From positions 1 to 32,700 of the forward strand of contig VXMI01000225.1 of NCBI GenBank assembly GCA_009841165.1: a stretch of DNA of 32,700 nt, in the 5' to 3' direction. A program made the translations under genes and the position numbers. The notes beneath the pieces were generated by a model. The model was not told the DNA's origin. It did not search any database and was given only the letters and a program-made list of their open reading frames with translations. Origin of the DNA: Gemmatimonadota bacterium. GTDB lineage: Bacteria; Gemmatimonadota; Gemmatimonadetes; Longimicrobiales; Gaopeijiaceae. Shown here piece after piece: positions 16,101 to 24,734 of the stretch. Every line of letters begins with the position of its first letter. Position 1 is the first letter of the stretch.

Positions 16101-19100
16101 ATGTCCGTACCCCGTTTCGCCAACCCGATCCTCCTGATCCCGTGCCGGGCCCGCTCGCCCTCACCGCGAGAGCGGGCGTCGCCATGGTTCCCCGTCTTCG
16201 CCGTGGTCGCTGCGCTGGCGCTGCCCTCCCAGGGTGCTGCGCAACAGCCGATCGGCGGTACCGTCGTGGACGCGCAGACGCTTCAGCCGCTTGTGGGCGC
16301 CCAGATCGTGGTCGATGGAACCAGTCTGGGAGCGCTGGCGGGCGCGAACGGTGCCTTCCTGATCGAGGGCGTACCCGGCGCCACGGCCACCATCCGCGTC
16401 CTCATGATCGGCTACGCCACCTGGGAAGAGACGGTGAACGTGGGCGACCGCGCGATCCGCGTCGAGCTGCGCACGGAGGCAATCTCGCTGGACGAGATCG
16501 TCGTTACCGGAACCGCCGGCGGTTCGCAGGCGAGGGCAGTGGGCAACGCGGTCAGCGCGGTTGCCATGTCCGAAGTCATCGAACGCCGTTCACCCCCCAA
16601 GCTTCAATCCATGTTGACGGCCGAGGTTCCCGGCCTTCGCCTCCGCTCCGTCGGGGGCGAGATCGGCGGCGGCGGCGCAATCAAGATCCGTGGGACTGGC
16701 AGCCTGGTGCTTTCCAACGAGCCCGTGATCTTCGTCGATGGCGTGCGTGTGGACAACCGCGACAACGTGAATTCCGCCGCCTTCGTCAACTCTCGGGGCG
16801 GCCCTTCCCGCCTGAACGACCTGGCGCTCGCCGACGTGGAGCGGATCGAGGTCATCAAGGGTCCGGCCGCCGCCACCCTCTACGGCACCGAGGCCTCCAA
16901 CGGCGTAATCCAGATCTTCACGAAGAGGGGCCAGCAGGGCGCGCCCCGCTTCGAGGTGTCGATGCGCCAGGGCGCGGCCTTCCTCTACGACGCCGCCAAC
17001 AAGTATCCGGTGGTTTGGGGTGTCGATTCCGACACCGGCCAGCTTCTTTCGGCCAACCTCGTGGATCTGGAACGCGAGAGGGGGACGCCGATCTTCCGGA
17101 CAGGGCTTCCCACTTCGGTGTTCGCGAGCGTTTCCGGCGGAATCCAGAACCTGCGGTACTACTTCTCGGCCGACGTCCTGCGCGACCAGGGCATGGTCGA
17201 CTACCAGTGGCAGAACAAGCTGGCTGGACGTTCCAACCTGTCGTACACCACCGAGGACTTCGAGGTGGGCGTGAACATGGGGTTCATTCGCCAGAAGACG
17301 CACACTTCCGGCGGTGAGCAGGCCATGACCTTTCAGCTCATGTGGGGCAGCCCCCTGAAGCTCGACGGTCCTTCGCGCGGGTTCTTCCGCAATTCGCATG
17401 AGGACTACCACCAGTATGTGAGTGGGGAAGAGGAGGTCGACCGCTTTACGGGCGGCTTCTACTTCCGTCACTCCCCCTTCGAGTGGCTGACGCACCGGCT
17501 CGATGTCGGCGGCGATTTCGGCAACCAGCGCAGCTTCAGCCTCTGGCCCCGCACGGCTCAGCAACCCGGTCCTTTCCGGCGGAGCATCGGCCAGAAGGAC
17601 GTGGTCCAGGACCGGACCACGCTCACGACCATCAACTACAGCGCCACGGTGCCCTTCAGCCTGAGCGAGGACATCACGCTGGAGACCTCGTCCGGCGTGC
17701 AGTACTACCAGCGCAAGCATCAGATCACCACGGCCAGCGGCGTCGAGTTCCCGGTACCCGGCGTATCGACGGTCAGCGCCGCGGCACAGCGCCTCGCCGA
17801 CGAGAGCTTCATCGAGAACAAGACCTTCGGCGTGTACGTGCAGGAGCAGATCGGCTGGAGGAATCGATTGTTCCTGACCGGGGCGGTCAGGGGGGACGAC
17901 AACAGCGCCTTCGGCGAGAACTTCGACTTCGTCGTCTACCCCAAGGTGAGCGCGGCGTGGGTCGCCAGCGAAGAACCGTTCTGGAGCGTTCCATTCGTCA
18001 ACACGCTCAAGTTGCGGGCCGCATGGGGACGGGCGGGGCAGCAACCCGACGTCTTCGCGGCAACGCGACTCTACGAGCCAGCCACCGGTCGCGGCGGCAT
18101 TCCGACCCTGACACCCTCCAACATCGGCAACCCTGATCTGCAGCCGGAGGTTGGCCAGGAGCTCGAACTCGGCTTCGACGCAAGTCTCCTCGACCAGAAG
18201 CTGACAATCGACTTCACCTACTACGACCAGACCCGCAGGGACGCGATCGTCCCCGCGGCGGCGCTGCCGTCGATGGGGTTCCCGGGGACGCAGTTCGTCA
18301 ACGTTGGCGAGGTGAGCAACAAGGGATTCGAAGTCGCGCTCGGCACCCAGGTGCTTCGCTCCGAGGACTGGGGCCTTGACCTGGGCGCAAGCTATGCCAC
18401 CACCGACAACAAGGTGGTGGACCTCGGCGGCATCACCCCACCCCTTATCGGGCTTCCCTGGCCCGGACAGCGCCACGTCGAAGGCTATCCGGTGGCCTCA
18501 ATGTTCATGAAGAAGGTCGTCAGTGCCGAATGGGACGCGTCCGGCGACCTCGTCAACGTGATGTGCGAGGGCGGGGATCCCATCTTCGGCGGTGGTCCTC
18601 CCGTTCCCTGTGCCGAAGCGGGCACCGCATACTGGGGTTCTCCCACGCCGACCTGGGATGTGGCGGCGACGGCGAATCTCCGCTTCAGGCAATGGACGCT
18701 CAGCGCCACCGCCGACGGGCAGGGGGGCTACTACAAGTGCAACGGCGACATCGCCTGGGCCAACGTCTTCTTCCGCAACACGCACGAGATCAACCTGCCG
18801 CCCGGACAGCAGGATCCCATCCTCGCGGCCTACGACCAGATGGGCTTCGTCTGCCAGGCTGGTGCCGTCGATTCCGGCTTCGCCAAGCTCCGCGACATCA
18901 CCCTGCGCTGGGATCTGCCATCGAGCCTGGCCTCGCACCTGGGGGCCGCCCGGGCCACCGCGCAACTGTCGGCGCACAACATGTTCGTGCTCTGGCAGGC
19001 CACGAGAGAACTGTACGGCACCCGCGTCATCGACCCGGAAGTCCATTCGAACACGGACTGGCGGGGGGATGTAGGTGACAAGGGAGCCTACGTGCAGGAT

Positions 19101-19151
19101 CTATGGCCGCAACTGCAGCGGATCGATTTCACCATTCGCGCGGTCTTCTAG
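16101..19151 (+). CDS. SusC/RagA-family TonB-linked outer-membrane transporter
   Basis: This 1016-residue TonB-dependent receptor forms the outer-membrane channel that works under a SusD lid. GGAGG at 16090-16094 supports the ATG. Signal sequence occupies about residues 1-48 (FAVVAALALPSQGAAQQ). A carboxypeptidase-regulatory-like domain follows (IGGTVVDAQTLQPLVGAQIV, about 49-130), then LDEIVVTGTAG and the plug with SMLTAEVPGL, the SusC-type IKIRGTGSLVLSNEPVIFVD and GPAAATLYGTEASNG (from residue 254). A long beta-barrel ends RIDFTIRAVF with a terminal aromatic residue, as outer-membrane proteins do. Cysteines in the C-terminal region (VMCEGGDPIF, VPCAEAG, YKCNGD, FVCQAG) may pair in extracellular loops. 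It is first in a susC-susD-peptidase operon, favouring peptides as cargo. Confidence 0.95.
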   Translation: MSVPRFANPILLIPCRARSPSPRERASPWFPVFAVVAALALPSQGAAQQPIGGTVVDAQTLQPLVGAQIVVDGTSLGALAGANGAFLIEGVPGATATIRVLMIGYATWEETVNVGDRAIRVELRTEAISLDEIVVTGTAGGSQARAVGNAVSAVAMSEVIERRSPPKLQSMLTAEVPGLRLRSVGGEIGGGGAIKIRGTGSLVLSNEPVIFVDGVRVDNRDNVNSAAFVNSRGGPSRLNDLALADVERIEVIKGPAAATLYGTEASNGVIQIFTKRGQQGAPRFEVSMRQGAAFLYDAANKYPVVWGVDSDTGQLLSANLVDLERERGTPIFRTGLPTSVFASVSGGIQNLRYYFSADVLRDQGMVDYQWQNKLAGRSNLSYTTEDFEVGVNMGFIRQKTHTSGGEQAMTFQLMWGSPLKLDGPSRGFFRNSHEDYHQYVSGEEEVDRFTGGFYFRHSPFEWLTHRLDVGGDFGNQRSFSLWPRTAQQPGPFRRSIGQKDVVQDRTTLTTINYSATVPFSLSEDITLETSSGVQYYQRKHQITTASGVEFPVPGVSTVSAAAQRLADESFIENKTFGVYVQEQIGWRNRLFLTGAVRGDDNSAFGENFDFVVYPKVSAAWVASEEPFWSVPFVNTLKLRAAWGRAGQQPDVFAATRLYEPATGRGGIPTLTPSNIGNPDLQPEVGQELELGFDASLLDQKLTIDFTYYDQTRRDAIVPAAALPSMGFPGTQFVNVGEVSNKGFEVALGTQVLRSEDWGLDLGASYATTDNKVVDLGGITPPLIGLPWPGQRHVEGYPVASMFMKKVVSAEWDASGDLVNVMCEGGDPIFGGGPPVPCAEAGTAYWGSPTPTWDVAATANLRFRQWTLSATADGQGGYYKCNGDIAWANVFFRNTHEINLPPGQQDPILAAYDQMGFVCQAGAVDSGFAKLRDITLRWDLPSSLASHLGAARATAQLSAHNMFVLWQATRELYGTRVIDPEVHSNTDWRGDVGDKGAYVQDLWPQLQRIDFTIRAVF

Positions 19152-19160
19152 GAGAGGAGG
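19151..19160 (+). promoter_or_regulatory. Strong Shine-Dalgarno site for SusD
   Basis: GGAGAGGAGG immediately follows the susC stop and precedes the ATG at 19168 by 7 bases. It fixes the SusD start, which is otherwise ambiguous because the frame extends back into susC. Confidence 0.8.
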
Positions 19161-19167
19161 AATAGAG

Positions 19168-20430
19168 ATGCAAAGCCACAACCTGATAAAACGACTCTTC
19201 CTCGCTGGAGTCATCGCTGTGCTGGCAGGTGGATGCTCGGATCTTCTCGACGTCGATCTGCCGGGTGTCGTTGAAGCCAAGACCCTGGAGAACCCCGAGA
19301 TCTCGGCGTTGCTCGTGGAGAGCGCGATCGCCGATTTCGAGTGCGCCTACACCAACTACTCGGCGGGCAGTTCAGCCATGTCGGACGAGTGGTGGCACAC
19401 ATCCGGCGGCCAGGTCTACCGCGAATGGGGCGGGCGCCAGATCAACGCGCAAAACGACAACTACGTGCGGGCCGCCTGTGACGAGGGTGGTTTCGGCCAG
19501 TACGTCGTCATTCAGACTGCGCGCTTTCAGGCCAAGGACGCCTTCGAACGGATCAACGAGTTCAGCGACGCCGATGTGCCGGGCGACAGGAACGACATGC
19601 TGGCCACAGTGTCGGCCTATGAGGGCTACAGCCTGCTCATGCTGGGCGAAAACTTCTGCGAGATGGCGCTGGACGGCGGGCCTCTCATGCAGCCCGGCGA
19701 AGTCCTCGCGGTCTCGTCGGAGCGCTTCGAGCGGGCGATCAGCATGGCCGGCGGCAACGACGACATCCGGAACATGGCCAGCGTCGGACTCGCACGGGCG
19801 CGCCGGGGCATGGGCAATCTGAGCGGCGCTGCAACAGCAGCGGCGATGGTTCCGGAAGAGTTCCAATACGACGTCAACCGCGACGACACACCCCGCAGGC
19901 GGTGGAACCGCTTCGTCGACAGCAACGTGAGGCGCTCGGACTACACGGTCGCGCCACCGTTCCGCGGGATCGAGTGGAAGGGCGATCCGGACCCGAGGGT
20001 GGAACTCTTCTACAACGGCGTGATCGCGGCCTACGATGTCGACTGGTGGCAGACGACAAAGTACAAGACGCTTTCCGACAACATCCCCCTGGCCACGTGG
20101 GTGGAGGCGCAGCTGATCATGGCCGAGGCCCAGGGCGGTGACGGCGCGGTGGACATCATCAACAAGCTGCACGCCCGAGCGGGTCTTCAGCCCTTCGATC
20201 CCGCCGCGGACATGGTCGAAGGCCCGACAGGCGACAACGTCATGAACATGGTGATCGAGCAGCGCCGCCGTGAGTTCTTCCTCGAGGGCGGACACCGGCT
20301 CAGCGACATGTTGATGTACGACCTGCCGTTCTTCACAGGTGTGGACCATCTGGGGAGGGAGTACGGAGATACCACTTGCTGGCCGCTCCCTGATCTGGAG
20401 CGTCTGGGCAATCCCAACATCAGCGGATGA
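19168..20430 (+). CDS. SusD/RagB-family outer-membrane lipoprotein
   Basis: This 420-residue surface lipoprotein would cap the SusC channel and bind its substrate. The signal peptide ends LAGGC with lipidated Cys23, followed by SDLLDVDLPGVV, the standard SusD N-terminus. The helical TPR-like core is visible (DAFERINEF, YEGYSLLMLGENFCEMALDGG, RFERAISMA, MASVGLARARRGMGN). The family C-terminus is present as ATWVEAQLIMAEAQ, NKLHARAGLQPFD, VIEQRRREFFLEGGHRLSDM and the final TCWPLPDLE. It starts 16 bases after susC. Its stop overlaps the start of the first S9 peptidase (ATGA at 20427-20430), which ties capture and proteolysis together. Confidence 0.94.
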   Translation: MQSHNLIKRLFLAGVIAVLAGGCSDLLDVDLPGVVEAKTLENPEISALLVESAIADFECAYTNYSAGSSAMSDEWWHTSGGQVYREWGGRQINAQNDNYVRAACDEGGFGQYVVIQTARFQAKDAFERINEFSDADVPGDRNDMLATVSAYEGYSLLMLGENFCEMALDGGPLMQPGEVLAVSSERFERAISMAGGNDDIRNMASVGLARARRGMGNLSGAATAAAMVPEEFQYDVNRDDTPRRRWNRFVDSNVRRSDYTVAPPFRGIEWKGDPDPRVELFYNGVIAAYDVDWWQTTKYKTLSDNIPLATWVEAQLIMAEAQGGDGAVDIINKLHARAGLQPFDPAADMVEGPTGDNVMNMVIEQRRREFFLEGGHRLSDMLMYDLPFFTGVDHLGREYGDTTCWPLPDLERLGNPNISG

Positions 20431-22682
20431 TGGCCGCGACCATCGTGCGGGGGGGCCGCAGCGCGTGGCGGCCCTTCCGCGCGCTCCTGGACCGCCCCGC
20501 CTGGCTGGCCGCCGCGGCTCTGCTCGCCGCGGGAGCCGGGGGGGCCACGGCCCAGGACGGACCCCGTCTCACAACCGACAACCTCTGGACCTTTCGGCAG
20601 CTCTCGGCACCGGAGTGGTCGCCTGACGGGAGCAGAATCGCCTTCACGCTGACCGAGGGCGAGACCAATTCCAGCGCGATCTACATGGTGGATCTCGAAG
20701 GCGAGGTCCGCCGGCTCGACCTGCCGGGCGGTGACGTCACGCGCACGCTTCTGCCCGAGCCCTGGACACCCGACGGCAACACCCTGCTCTACCTGGCGGG
20801 GGGTGACATCCAGGCCGCCGATGTGGCCGGGGGCTCGTCGCGCACCGTAGTGGACTTTGGCGCGACCTCACCCGGCTATACGCCGCAGCAGTACTTCAAC
20901 GGACCGGACCCGGTGCTGTCCCCCGACGGCAGCCGACTCGCGTACATCCGCGAGAGCGAACTGTGGGTGCTGGACCTGACGGACGGAGGCGTGCGCCAAC
21001 TCACCAGTTCCCACGGAGAGGGGTGGCACAACCTCCAGCCGCGCTGGTCCCCCGACGGCGCGCGGATCCTCTACACGGCCCAGGCGACCGACGAGCAGCG
21101 CCGCTTCCGTTACACCGACTTCTCCGGGCTGATCATCGGCGTGGACTTCACGCTGATCGGCTACGGACGGGTGCGCCTGGGCGTGATCCCGGCCGAAGGA
21201 GGTGAAACCACCTGGCTCGGGCCTCCCGATGGCGAACGGTATTCGCTGCGTGGCGGGAGCCAGGCCCATTGGTCCCCGGACGGCCGTTCGGTCGCGATCA
21301 ACTGGCTCTCGTTGGACCACACGGCGCGTGAGATCCGCATCGCCTCGCCCGAGACCGGAGAAGTGCGGACCATCTGGCGGGAGGAGGTGGATGCGTGGAT
21401 CTCGCCGTTGGCCATCTGGATCCGCTGGTCGCCCGATTCGCAGCAGCTCCTGTTCACCTCGGAGCGTGACGACTGGAACCATGTTCATGTCATCGATGCA
21501 GAGGGCGCCGACCACGAGCCCGTGCAGCTCACGTCGGGCGACTTCACGGTCGCCAGCAACCAGGTGTACGACCGCTTCGAGGTTACGCCCGTGTGGGCGC
21601 GAGGCGGCCGTACCATCCTCTTCCCGTCCAACGAAGCCGGGACACCCGAACGGCACCTCTACGAGGTTCCCGCCGAGGGCGGAGAGTGGCGGCGCGTTAC
21701 GCCACTGCCAGGCGTCAACCTCTCTTCGACGCCTTCGCCCGACGCCTCACGGGTTGCGTACCTCTACAGCAACCTCACCGCGCTCCCCGAACTGTACGTT
21801 CAGGAGGTCGATGCAGACCAGCCGCGCCGCCTCACCTCGCTGGCGGTTCCCGAACCGTTGGCGGGCTATCGATTCCGGGAGCCCGAGATCGTCAGGTTCC
21901 CCAGCGCCGCCGACGGGGCCGCCGTCACGGCCCGCGTCTACCGACCCGACGGGCTCGATCCCGCGCGGAAGTATCCGGCGGTCGTCTTCGTCCACGGCGC
22001 GGGATACGCACAGAGCGTGTTCGCAGGGTGGATGCGGCTCGACCAGTCCGCCTTCAACCGGTATCTGGCGCAGGAAGGGTACGTGGTCCTCGACGTGGAC
22101 TTCCGTGGCAGCGCCGGCTACGGGCGCAAGTTCCGGATGGATGTCTTCGACCGTCTTGGAGACATCGATGTGGCCGATGTCCTGGGCGGCGTCGAGTACC
22201 TGCGCGGCCTGGGCTACGTGGACATGGACCGGATCGGGACGTGGGGGCACAGCTACGGAGGGTTCATGGTCGCCAGCTCGATGCTGCGGTCACCCGAAAC
22301 CTTCGCGGCAGGCGTGTCCAGCGCTCCCGTGACCGACTGGGAGCGCTTCTTCTACCTGGCCCCGGGATACAACGAGGAACACTTCGGCTTCCCCTGGGAC
22401 AACCCGGAAGGCACCCGCCGGGGTTCCCCCATCACGTATGCGGAAAACCTCGTACGCCCCATGCTCATCCTGAGCGGGATCCAGGACACGATGCACCTCG
22501 ATGCCGCCGCGCTGGTCAACGAACTCCTCGCCCACGGAAGGACGACCTTCGAGTGGATCTTCTATCCCGACGAAGCGCATGGAATCCGGGGGCCGCGCGC
22601 CCGTTCGGACTACTACCGCCGGATCGCCGAGTACCTCGACCGCTACCTCAAAGCCGGGCCGACCGCGGCATCGGATCGCTAG
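20427..22682 (+). CDS. S9 family serine peptidase (DPP4/prolyl-oligopeptidase type)
   Basis: This 751-residue exported peptidase is predicted to cleave oligopeptides, often next to proline, in the periplasm or at the surface. An N-terminal hydrophobic segment (LAAAALLAAGAGGATAQ) indicates secretion. The first two thirds form a beta-propeller with WSPDG repeats (APEWSPDGSRIAF, QPRWSPDGARILY, QAHWSPDGRSVAI). The C-terminal alpha/beta-hydrolase carries GHSYGG with nucleophile Ser609, Asp687 in SGIQDTMH and His718 in DEAHG, a complete catalytic triad. The ATG at 20427 overlaps the SusD stop, and a second ATG follows at once. Exopeptidase versus endopeptidase specificity cannot be settled; I do not see a clear DPP4 Glu-Glu motif. 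Confidence 0.93.
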   Translation: MMAATIVRGGRSAWRPFRALLDRPAWLAAAALLAAGAGGATAQDGPRLTTDNLWTFRQLSAPEWSPDGSRIAFTLTEGETNSSAIYMVDLEGEVRRLDLPGGDVTRTLLPEPWTPDGNTLLYLAGGDIQAADVAGGSSRTVVDFGATSPGYTPQQYFNGPDPVLSPDGSRLAYIRESELWVLDLTDGGVRQLTSSHGEGWHNLQPRWSPDGARILYTAQATDEQRRFRYTDFSGLIIGVDFTLIGYGRVRLGVIPAEGGETTWLGPPDGERYSLRGGSQAHWSPDGRSVAINWLSLDHTAREIRIASPETGEVRTIWREEVDAWISPLAIWIRWSPDSQQLLFTSERDDWNHVHVIDAEGADHEPVQLTSGDFTVASNQVYDRFEVTPVWARGGRTILFPSNEAGTPERHLYEVPAEGGEWRRVTPLPGVNLSSTPSPDASRVAYLYSNLTALPELYVQEVDADQPRRLTSLAVPEPLAGYRFREPEIVRFPSAADGAAVTARVYRPDGLDPARKYPAVVFVHGAGYAQSVFAGWMRLDQSAFNRYLAQEGYVVLDVDFRGSAGYGRKFRMDVFDRLGDIDVADVLGGVEYLRGLGYVDMDRIGTWGHSYGGFMVASSMLRSPETFAAGVSSAPVTDWERFFYLAPGYNEEHFGFPWDNPEGTRRGSPITYAENLVRPMLILSGIQDTMHLDAAALVNELLAHGRTTFEWIFYPDEAHGIRGPRARSDYYRRIAEYLDRYLKAGPTAASDR

Positions 22683-22689
22683 GAGATCA

Positions 22690-24732
22690 ATGTTGAAGCC
22701 CAGAGTCCCGTCATTGACCGTCGCGCTGACCGCGCTTACCGCGGCCGGGCTGACCGCCCAGGAGGCCAACCGAGTTGTGCGCGCGCCCGTGACCCCCGAG
22801 GACCTCTTCCGGATCACTGAAGTCGCCGACCTCGCCTTCCACCCGAACGGCGAACGGCTCACCTTCGCGACCAGCCGCCTCGACCGCGAGGCCAACAGCT
22901 ACCTGCGGGCACTCTGGGAAGCAGATGTGGAAACCGGGGAGCTCCGACAACTCACGCGAGGCGAAGGAGACGGGTCACCGCAGTGGTCCCCGGACGGGAG
23001 GTGGCTCGCTTTCCGCTCGTCTCGGGGTGGGTCGCCACAGCTGTGGCTGCTTCCTGAGGGCATCGGCGAAGCAAGACCGGTCACCGACCTCGAATCGGGC
23101 GTGTCGGGCTTCGCCTGGGCACCCGATTCGCGCCGGCTGGCGGTGGTTTCGGAAGTAACGGAGCCATCGGCAGCTGAACGGTTGCTTGGTGAACGCGTCG
23201 AGTCCGAGTCCGGCGACCTGATCGTCGCCGATCGACTGCGCTACAGAGCCGGGACCGCCTATCTCGGGTCCTCCTACCCGCACATCTTCGTCGTGTCGAT
23301 CGATGGCGACGCTCCCGTACAGGTTACAGAGGGACCGTACGAGGACTCGGAGCCCGCCTGGTCACCCGATGGGGAGCGTATCGCCTTCGTGTCCAACCGG
23401 ACCGACGAACCGGATTTCAACCGCGACAGCGACATCTGGATCGTCGACGCCGCGGGCGGCCCGGCGCAGCGTTTTTCGGGCGGGCCTGGCACCGATGCTG
23501 CTCCGCGCTGGTCGCCCGACGGCGAGTGGCTCGCCTTCAGGGGCAACTCCGACCCGCACGACTACGGCTCGCAGCATCAGATCTGGCTGGTCGGCTCGCA
23601 GGGCGGCGAGCCCCGGAACATCACCGAGGCGATCGACCACACGCCATCCGGCTTCGCGTGGATGCCGGGTGGTGACCTCGCGGCCACGTTCCAGATTCAC
23701 GGCAATATCGAGATTCACCGATTGGCGCTGGACGGGACGCACCTTCCGATGGTCACCGGGAAGGGCCAGGCGACCGGACTCGCCGTCGGTCCGGATGGTG
23801 CCCTGGGATACATGTGGACAACACCGACCACGCCCACAGAGGTGTATGCAGCCCCGTTCCCCACAGCTGACGATCGGGATGGTGCCGACGGCCGCAGGCT
23901 TTCGGCCTTCAACGACGATTGGGTGGCCTCCCGTCAGCTGTCGGATACCGAGGGGTTCTGGTACAAGGGAGCCGATGACTGGGACGTTCAGGGGTGGATC
24001 ATGCAGCCGGTGGGATTCGCGGCCGACGGCAGCTACCCGATGGTGCTGGAGATCCACGGCGGGCCGTACGGGATGTACGGGAACGGATTCAGCCTCGAAT
24101 TCCAGATCCTGGTTTCGCAGGGATGGGGCGTCCTGTTCACAAACCCCCGTGGAAGCACGGGATACGGCCAGAGCTTTGAAGCAGCGGTAACCGGCGACCT
24201 CGTCGGCAAGGCATTCCACGACATCATGGCGGGGGTGGACCAGGCACTCGCCGACCACGACTGGATCGACCCCGCCAGACTGGGGGTGACCGGGGGCAGC
24301 TATGGGGGACTGATGACCAACTGGGTCGTCGGCCACACCGACCGATTCGCCGCCGCGGTCACCCAGCGCAGCATTTCCAACTGGATCAGTTTCTTCGGCA
24401 CCGCGGACATCCCCTCCTGGGTCGAACTGGAACTCGACGGAACCCCCTGGGAGGTGCCCATGAGGCTGTGGGAGTCGTCGCCCATCGCCTACGCGGACCA
24501 GATGACGACGCCCACTCTGGTCTTGCACAGTGAGCTCGACTTTCGCGTGCCGGTGAGCCAGGGCGAGGAGATGTACCGCGCTCTCGTGCGCCGGGGAGTG
24601 CCTTCGCTCTTCGTGCGATTTCCCGACGAGGGCCATGGTCTGCCCGCGTCCGGCCAACCCCTTCACCGCCTCGAGCGATTGCAGTGGATCGTTCGCTGGT
24701 TTTCCACCTACCTCGTGCCTGTCAGGAGCTGA
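22690..24732 (+). CDS. S9 family serine peptidase (acylaminoacyl-peptidase type)
   Basis: This is a second, divergent S9 enzyme of 680 residues, 7 bases after the first. The AGGAG at 22681-22685 overlaps the preceding stop and selects the ATG at 22690. A signal peptide (SLTVALTALTAAGLTAQ) is followed by a TolB/WD-like propeller (QWSPDGRWLAFRS, AWSPDGERIAFVS, RWSPDGEWLAFRG). The hydrolase domain has GGSYGG with Ser537, Asp617 in SELDFRVP and His649 in DEGHG, so the triad is intact. The HGGPYGMYGN oxyanion-hole segment is typical of S9C acylaminoacyl peptidases. Together with the first peptidase it would process imported peptides from both kinds of ends. The next gene starts 2 bases downstream. 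Confidence 0.93.
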   Translation: MLKPRVPSLTVALTALTAAGLTAQEANRVVRAPVTPEDLFRITEVADLAFHPNGERLTFATSRLDREANSYLRALWEADVETGELRQLTRGEGDGSPQWSPDGRWLAFRSSRGGSPQLWLLPEGIGEARPVTDLESGVSGFAWAPDSRRLAVVSEVTEPSAAERLLGERVESESGDLIVADRLRYRAGTAYLGSSYPHIFVVSIDGDAPVQVTEGPYEDSEPAWSPDGERIAFVSNRTDEPDFNRDSDIWIVDAAGGPAQRFSGGPGTDAAPRWSPDGEWLAFRGNSDPHDYGSQHQIWLVGSQGGEPRNITEAIDHTPSGFAWMPGGDLAATFQIHGNIEIHRLALDGTHLPMVTGKGQATGLAVGPDGALGYMWTTPTTPTEVYAAPFPTADDRDGADGRRLSAFNDDWVASRQLSDTEGFWYKGADDWDVQGWIMQPVGFAADGSYPMVLEIHGGPYGMYGNGFSLEFQILVSQGWGVLFTNPRGSTGYGQSFEAAVTGDLVGKAFHDIMAGVDQALADHDWIDPARLGVTGGSYGGLMTNWVVGHTDRFAAAVTQRSISNWISFFGTADIPSWVELELDGTPWEVPMRLWESSPIAYADQMTTPTLVLHSELDFRVPVSQGEEMYRALVRRGVPSLFVRFPDEGHGLPASGQPLHRLERLQWIVRWFSTYLVPVRS

Positions 24733-24734
24733 TC

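Noticed and set aside
16590..18476. A 628-codon minus-strand frame opposite susC
   Set aside because: Shadow of the SusC reading frame with no domain, no ribosome-binding site and no signal peptide.
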